The notes beneath the pieces were generated by a model, which saw only the letters and a list, made by a program, of their open reading frames with translations, was not told the DNA's origin and did no database searches. The translations under genes were made by a program, and so were the position numbers. A stretch of 64,000 nucleotides of DNA from Siphonodentalium dalli (taxonomy: Eukaryota > Mollusca > Scaphopoda > Gadilida > Siphonodentaliidae): assembly GCA_032622095.1 (NCBI GenBank), contig CP136063.1, positions 179,591,956 through 179,655,955 of the forward strand, read 5' to 3'. Positions 57,608 through 64,000 of this stretch are shown in pieces. How positions within the stretch are numbered: position 1 is the first letter of the stretch; every line of letters begins with the position of its first letter.

Positions 57608-60600
57608 CATTTAAAGGTTGAATCTCTCAGTATATCTTTAAATGTTGAATCTCTCAGTATATCTTTAAATGTTGAATCTCTCAGTATATCTTTAAATGTT
57701 GAATCTCTCAGTATACCTTTAAATGTTGAATCTCTCAGTATATCTTCAAATGTTGAATCTCTCAGTATATCTTTAAATGTTGAATCTCTCAGTATATCTT
57801 TAAATGTTGAATCTCTCAGTATATCTTTAAATGTTGAATCTCTCAGTATACCTTTAAAGGTTGAATCTCTCAGTAAACCTTTAAATGTTGAATCTCTCAG
57901 TATACCTTTAAATGTTGAATCTCTCAGTATATCTTTAAAGGTTGAATCTCTCAGTATATCTTTAAAGGTTGAATCTCTCAGTATACCTTTAAATGTTGAA
58001 TCTCTCAGTATATCTTTAAATGTTGAATATCCCAGTATATCTTTAAAGGTTGAATCTCTCAGTATATCTTTAAAGGTTGAATCTCTCAGTATATCTTTAA
58101 ATGTTGAATCTCTCAGTATACCTTTAAATGTTGAATCTCTCAGTATATCTTTAAAGGTTGAATCTCTCAGTATATCTTTAAATGTTGAATCTCTCAGTAT
58201 ACCTTTAAAGGTTGAATCTCTCAGTATATCTTTAAATGTTGAATCTCTCAGTATACCTTTAAAGGTTGAATCTCTCAGTATACCTTTAAATGTTGAATCT
58301 CTCAGTATATCTTTAAAGCTTGAATCTCTCAGTATATCTTTAAATGTTGAATCTCTCAGTATATCTTTAAATGTTGAATATCCCAGTATATCTTTAAATG
58401 TTGAATCTCTCAGTATATCTTTAACTGTTGAATCTCTCAGTATATCTTTAAATGTTGAATCTCTCAGTATATCTTTAAAGGTTGAATCTCTCAGTATACC
58501 TTTAAAGGTTGAATCTCTCAGTATATCTTTAAATGTTGAATCTCTCAGTATATCTTTAAATGTTGAATCTCTCAGTATATCTTTAAATGTTGAATCTCTC
58601 AGTATACCTTTAAATGTTGAATCTCTCAGTATATCTTTAAATGTTGAATCTCTCAGTATATCTTTAAATGTTGAATCTCTCAGTATATCTTTAAATGTTG
58701 AATCTCTCAGTATATCTTTAAATGTTGAATCTCTCAGTATACCTTTAAAGGTTGAATCTCTCAGTATACCTTTAAATGTTGAATCTCTCAGTATACCTTT
58801 AAATGTTGAATCTCTCAGTATATCTTTAAAGGTTGAATCTCTCAGTATATCTTTAAAGGTTGAATCTCTCAGTATACCTTTAAATGTTGAATCTCTCAGT
58901 ATATCTTTAAATGTTGAATATCCCAGTATATATTTAAAGGTTGAATCTCTCAGTATAGCTTTAAAGGTTGAATCTCTCAGTATATCTTTAAATGTTGAAT
59001 CTCTCAGTATACCTTTAAATGTTGAATCTCTCTGTATATCTTTAAAGGTTGAATCTCTCAGTATATCTTTAAATGTTGAATATCTCAGTATACCTTTAAA
59101 GGTTGAATCTCTCAGTATATCTTTAAATGTTGAATCTCTCAGTATACCGTTAAAGGTTGAATCTCTCAGTATACCTTTAAATGTTGAATCTCTCAGTATA
59201 TCTTTAAAGGTTGAATCTCTCAGTATATCTTTAAATGTTGAATCTCTCAGTATATCTTTAAATGTTGAATATCCCAGTATATCTTTAAATGTTGAATCTC
59301 TCAGTATATCTTTAACTGTTGAATCTCTCAGTATATCTTTAAATGTTGAATCTCTCAGTATACCTGTAAATGTTGAATCTCTCAGTATACCTTTAAATGT
59401 TGAATCTCTCAGTATACCTTTAAATGTTGAATCTCTCAGTATACCTTTAAATGTTGAATCTCTCAGTATATCTTTAAATGTTGAATATCCCAGTATATCT
59501 TTAAAGGTTGAATCTCTCAGTATATCTTTAAAGGTTGAATCTCTCAGTATATCTTTAAATGTTGAATCTCTCAGTATATCTTTAAATGTTGAATCTCTCA
59601 GTATACCTTTAAATGTTGAATCTCTCAGTATATCTTTAAATGTTGAATCTCTCAGTATACCTTTAAATGTTGAATCTCTCAGTATATCTTTAAATGTTGA
59701 ATCTCTCAGTATACCTTTAAAGGTTGAATCTCTCAGTATACCTTTAAATGTTGAATCTCTCAGTATATCTTTAAATGTTGAATCTCTCAGTATACCTTTA
59801 AAGGTTGAATCTCTCAGTATATCTTTAAAGGTTGAATCTCTCAGTATATCATTAAAGGTTGAATCTCTCAGTATATCTTTAAAGGTTGAATCTCTCAGTA
59901 TATCTTTAAATGTTGAATCTCTCAGTATATCTTTAAATGTTGAATATCCCAGTATATCTTTAAAGGTTGAATCTCTCAGTATATCTTTAAATGTTGAATC
60001 TCTCAGTATACCTTTAAATGTTGAATCTCTCAGTATACCTTTAAATGTTGAATCTCTCAGTATACCTTTAAATGTTGAATCTCTCAGTATACCTTTAAAT
60101 GTTGAATCTCTCAGTATACCTTTAAATGTTGAATCTCTCAGTATACCTTTAAATGTTGAATCTCTCAGTATACCTTTAAATGTTGAATCTCTCAGTATAC
60201 CTTTAAATGTTGAATCTCTCAGTATACCTTTAAATGTTGAATCTCTCAGTATACCTTTAAATGTTGAATCTCTCAGTATACCTTTAAATGTTGAATCTCT
60301 CAGTATACCTTTAAATGTTGAATCTCTCAGTATATCTTTAAATGTTGAATCTCTCAGTATATCTTTAAATGTTGAATCTCTCAGTATACCTTTAAATGTT
60401 GAATCTCTCAGTATATCTTTAAATGTTGAATCTCTCAGTATACCTTTAAATGTTGAATCTCTCAGTATATCTTTAAATGTTGAATCTCTCAGTATATCTT
60501 TAAATGTTGAATCTCTCAGTATATCTTTAAAGGTTGAATCTCTCAGTATATCTTTAAAGGTTGAATCTCTCAGTATATCTTGAAATGTTGAATCTCTCAG

Positions 60601-61009
60601 TATATCTTTAAATGTTGAATCTCTCAGTATACCTTTAAATGTTGAATCTCTCAGTATATCTTTAAATGTTGAATATCCCAGTATATCTTTAAAGGTTGAA
60701 TCTCTCAGTATATCTTTAAATGTTGAATCTCTCAGTATACCTTTAAAGGTTGAATCTCTCAGTATATCTTTAAATGTTGAATCTCTCAGTATACCTTTAA
60801 AGGTTGAATCTCTCAGTATATCTTTAAATGTTGAATCTCTCAGTATACCTTTAAATGTTGAATCTCTCAGTATATCTTTAAATGTTGAATCTCTCAGTAT
60901 ATCTTTAAAGGTTGAATCTCTCAGTATATCTTTAAACGTTGAATCTCTCAGTATATCTTTAAATGTTGAATCTCTCAGTATATCTTTAAATGTTGAATCT
61001 CTCAGTATA
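57608..61009. repeat. Satellite higher-order block 3 (full form, 126 monomers)
   Basis: 3,402 bases. Markers: TTCAAATG 57743, TAACTGTT 58419, TAGCTTT 58956, TAACTGTT 59310, ATCATTAAAGG 59850, CTTGAAATG 60579. Many markers match block 1 at exactly 5,319 bases (71 + 126 monomers). Confidence 0.88.
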
Positions 61010-64000
61010 CATTTAAAGGTTGAATCTCTCAGTATATCTTTAAATGTTGAATATCTCAGTATATCTTTAAATGTTGAATCTCTCAGTATACCTTTAAATG
61101 TTGAATCTCTCAGTATATCTTCAAATGTTGAATCTCTCAGTATATCTTTAAATGTTGAATCTCTCAGTATATCTTTAAATGTTGAATCTCTCAGTATATC
61201 TTTAAATGTTGAATCTCTCAGTATACCTTTAAAGGTTGAATCTCTCAGTATACCTTTAAATGTTGAATCTCTCAGTATACCTTTAAATGTTGAATATCTC
61301 AGTATATCTTTAAAGGTTGAATCTCTCAGTATATCTTTAAAGGTTGAATCTCTCAGTATACCTTTAAATGTTGAATCTCTCAGTATATCTTTAAATGTTG
61401 AATATCCCAGTATATCTTTAAAGGTTGAATCTCTCAGTATATCTTTAAAGGTTGAATCTCTCAGTATATCTTTAAATGTTGAATCTCTCAGTATACCTTT
61501 AAATGTTGAATCTCTCAGTATATCTTTAAAGGTTGAATCTCTCAGTATATCTTTAAATGTTGAATCTCTCAGTATACCTTTAAAGGTTGAATCTCTCAGT
61601 ATATCTTTAAATGTTGAATCTCTCAGTATACCTTTAAAGGTTGAATCTCTCAGTATACCTTTAAATGTTGAATCTCTCAGTATATCTTTAAAGCTTGAAT
61701 CTCTCAGTATATCTTTAAATGTTGAATCTCTCAGTATATCTTTAAATGTTGAATATCCCAGTATATCTTTAAATGTTGAATCTCTCATAATATCTTTAAC
61801 TGTTGAATCTCTCAGTATATCTTTAAATGTTGAATCTCTCAGTATATCTTTAAAGGTTGAATCTCTCAGTATACCTTTAAAGGTTGAATCTCTCAGTATA
61901 TCTTTAAATGTTGAATCTCTCAGTATATCTTTAAATGTTGAATCTCTCAGTATATCTTTAAATGTTGAATCTCTCAGTATACCTTTAAATGTTGAATCTC
62001 TCAGTATATCTTTAAATGTTGAATCTCTCAGTATATCTTTAAATGTTGAATCTCTCAGTATATCTTTAAATGTTGAATCTCTCAGTATATCTTTAAATGT
62101 TGAATCTCTCAGTATACCTTTAAAGGTTGAATCTCTCAGTATACCTTTAAATGTTGAATCTCTCAGTATACCTTTAAATGTTGAATCTCTCAGTATATCT
62201 TTAAAGGTTGAATCTCTCAGTATATCTTTAAAGGTTGAATCTCTCAGTATACCTTTAAATGTTGAATCTCTCAGTATATCTTTAAATGTTGAATATCCCA
62301 GTATATATTTAAAGGTTGAATCTCTCAGTATAGCTTTAAAGGTTGAATCTCTCAGTATATCTTTAAATGTTGAATCTCTCAGTATACCTTTAAATGTTGA
62401 ATCTCTCAGTATATCTTTAAAGGTTGAATCTCTCAGTATATCTTTAAATGTTGAATATCTCAGTATACCTTTAAAGGTTGAATCTCTCAGTATATCTTTA
62501 AATGTTGAATCTCTCAGTATACCTTTAAAGGTTGAATCTCTCAGTATACCTTTAAATGTTGAATCTCTCAGTATATCTTTAAAGGTTGAATCTCTCAGTA
62601 TATCTTTAAATGTTGAATCTCTCAGTATATCTTTAAATGTTGAATATCCCAGTATATCTTTAAATGTTGAATCTCTCAGTATATCTTTAACTGTTGAATA
62701 TCCCAGTATATCTTTAAATGTTGAATCTCTCAGTATATCTTTAACTGTTGAATCTCTCAGTATATCTTTAAATGTTGAATCTCTCAGTATACCTGTAAAT
62801 GTTGAATCTCTCAGTATACCTTTAAATGTTGAATCTCTCAGTATACCTTTAAATGTTGAATCTCTCAGTATACCTTTAAATGTTGAATCTCTCAGTATAT
62901 CTTTAAATGTTGAATATCCCAGTATATCTTTAAAGGTTGAATCTCTCCGTATATCTTTAAATGTTGAATCTCTCAGTATATCTCTAAATGTTGAATCTCT
63001 CAGTATATCTTTAAATGTTGAATCTCTCAGTATACCTTTAAATGTTGAATCTCTCAGTATATCTTTAAATGTTGAATCTCTCAGTATACCTTTAAATGTT
63101 GAATCTCTCAGTATATCTTTAAATGTTGAATCTCTCAGTATACCTTTAAAGGTTGAATCTCTCAGTATACCTTTAAATGTTGAATCTCTCAGTATATCTT
63201 TAAATGTTGAATCTCTCAGTATATCTTTAAAGGTTGAATCTCTCAGTATATCTTTAAAGGTTGAATCTCTCAGTATATCATTAAAGGTTGAATCTCTCAG
63301 TATATCTTTAAAGGTTGAATCTCTCAGTATATCTTTAAATGTTGAATCTCTCAGTATATCTTTAAATGTTGAATATCCCAGTATATCTTTAAAGGTTGAA
63401 TCTCTCAGTATATCTTTAAATGTTGAATCTCTCAGTATACCTTTAAATGTTGAATCTCTCAGTATACCTTTAAATGTTGAATCTCTCAGTATACCTTTAA
63501 ATGTTGAATCTCTCAGTATACCTTTAAATGTTGAATCTCTCAGTATACCTTTAAATGTTGAATCTCCCAGTATATCTTTAAATGTTGAATCTCTCAGTAT
63601 ACCTTTAAATGTTGAATCTCTCAGTATACCTTTAAATGTTGAATCTCCCAGTATATCTTTAAATGTTGAATCTCTCAGTATATCTTTAAATGTTGAATCT
63701 CTCAGTATACCTTTAAATGTTGAATCTCTCAGTATACCTTTAAATGTTGAATCTCTCAGTATATCTTTAAATGTTGAATCTCTCAGTATATCTTTAAATG
63801 TTGAATCTCTCAGTATACCTTTAAATGTTGAATCTCTCAGTATATCTTTAAATGTTGAATCTCTCAGTATACCTTTAAATGTTGAATCTCTCAGTATATC
63901 TTTAAATGTTGAATCTCTCAGTATATCTTTAAATGTTGAATCTCTCAGTATATCTTTAAAGGTTGAATCTCTCAGTATATCTTTAAAGGTTGAATCTCTC
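61010..64000. repeat. Satellite higher-order block 4 (cut by window end)
   Basis: Marker at 61010, TTCAAATG at 61118 (one monomer fewer than in blocks 1-3), TAGCTTT at 62331, TAACTGTT at 62685 and again at 62739 (a two-monomer duplication), ATCATTAAAGG at 63279. Offsets to block 3 are 3,375 then 3,429 bases, all multiples of 27. Confidence 0.85.

Larger units (their letters stand above)
50965..64000 (-). other. Uninterrupted minus-strand reading frame through the satellite (not called as a gene)
   Basis: The minus strand reads a nine-residue repeat, R-D-S-T-F-K-D/G-I-L, with G-Y-S replacing R-D-S in some units, from the window edge to a TGA at 50965-50967, just outside the array: about 4,345 codons. 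The only ATG-type methionine start seen (61786-61788) is a chance L-to-M change inside a monomer and there is no promoter, signal peptide or splice evidence. A plus-strand frame is also nearly open. Most likely a by-product of a 27-base unit (a multiple of three) with no stop in this frame. Confidence 0.6.
50982..64000. repeat. 27-bp satellite array, about 482 monomers, continues past the window
   Basis: The monomer core is TTTAAATGTTGAATCTCTC followed by eight bases ending TATC or TACC. Main variants: AAATG versus AAAGG, TATC versus TACC, and GAATATCCC for GAATCTCTC. All distances that I measured between rare marker variants are exact multiples of 27, so no indel breaks the register. The array starts abruptly beside TCAAGGCAATGCTAAA and is cut by the window end. 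Confidence 0.97.

Noticed and set aside
50965-61788. A 3,607-residue protein gene starting at the methionine at 61788
   Set aside because: The methionine is a point variant inside a monomer and the frame is equally open upstream of it. Treated as satellite; the wider question is kept as a finding.
50982-64000. CRISPR array
   Set aside because: Monomers are directly adjacent without unique spacers, and the genome is eukaryotic.

Overview
The window looks like nuclear DNA of an invertebrate animal. It has one large split gene with GT-AG introns, a metazoan large lipid transfer protein, many short non-autonomous DNA transposons in the introns, microsatellites and a long satellite array. Several intronic repeats resemble ones I associate with lophotrochozoan genomes (molluscs, annelids, brachiopods), for example runs of GTCTGTCCGTCC followed by a conserved GATAACTTTAGT stretch. 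I hold that placement only weakly. No bacterial, organellar or viral gene was seen.

Region 1, bases 1 to about 35,100 (possibly 36,060), plus strand: the 3' part of an apolipophorin / apolipoprotein B-like gene. Eighteen exons join in frame with every splice phase consistent and give 4,474 residues ending at a TGA at 34941-34943. The N-terminal lipid-transfer module lies upstream of the window. One exon of 10,002 bases encodes a beta-strand-rich region of degenerate repeats spaced about 55 residues and marked by T-P-F. Smaller exons follow: helical linkers, a von Willebrand factor D domain, a C8-like cysteine cluster, a VWA-like domain without a normal metal site, and a short Cys-rich tail. 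These parts fit a secreted circulating lipoprotein: the beta-belt binds lipid, and the D/C8/VWA-like tail is an extracellular module.

Region 2, the introns and bases 35,100-47,400: dense families of short palindromic or terminal-inverted-repeat elements. Families B, D, F and I have ends that include TTAA (piggyBac-like signature); family E has TTAA-type ends; family A sits between TA dinucleotides (Tc1/mariner-like); family C and two others carry 7-8 bp target duplications (hAT-like). Elements are nested inside one another, and some share a single TTAA at their junction. A probable SINE, a 1.1 kb inverted-repeat element and large fold-back sequences are also present. No second protein gene could be supported here.

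Region 3, bases 48,050-50,490: four modules of GAY (Asp-codon) trinucleotide repeat with a shared non-repetitive spacer, the first inverted relative to the other three.

Region 4, bases 50,982-64,000 and beyond: about 482 copies of a 27-bp satellite with a nested higher-order organisation (126-, 115- and 71-monomer blocks). One minus-strand frame stays open through the whole array and encodes a nine-residue repeat. I treat it as a satellite rather than a gene, but the open frame deserves a test.
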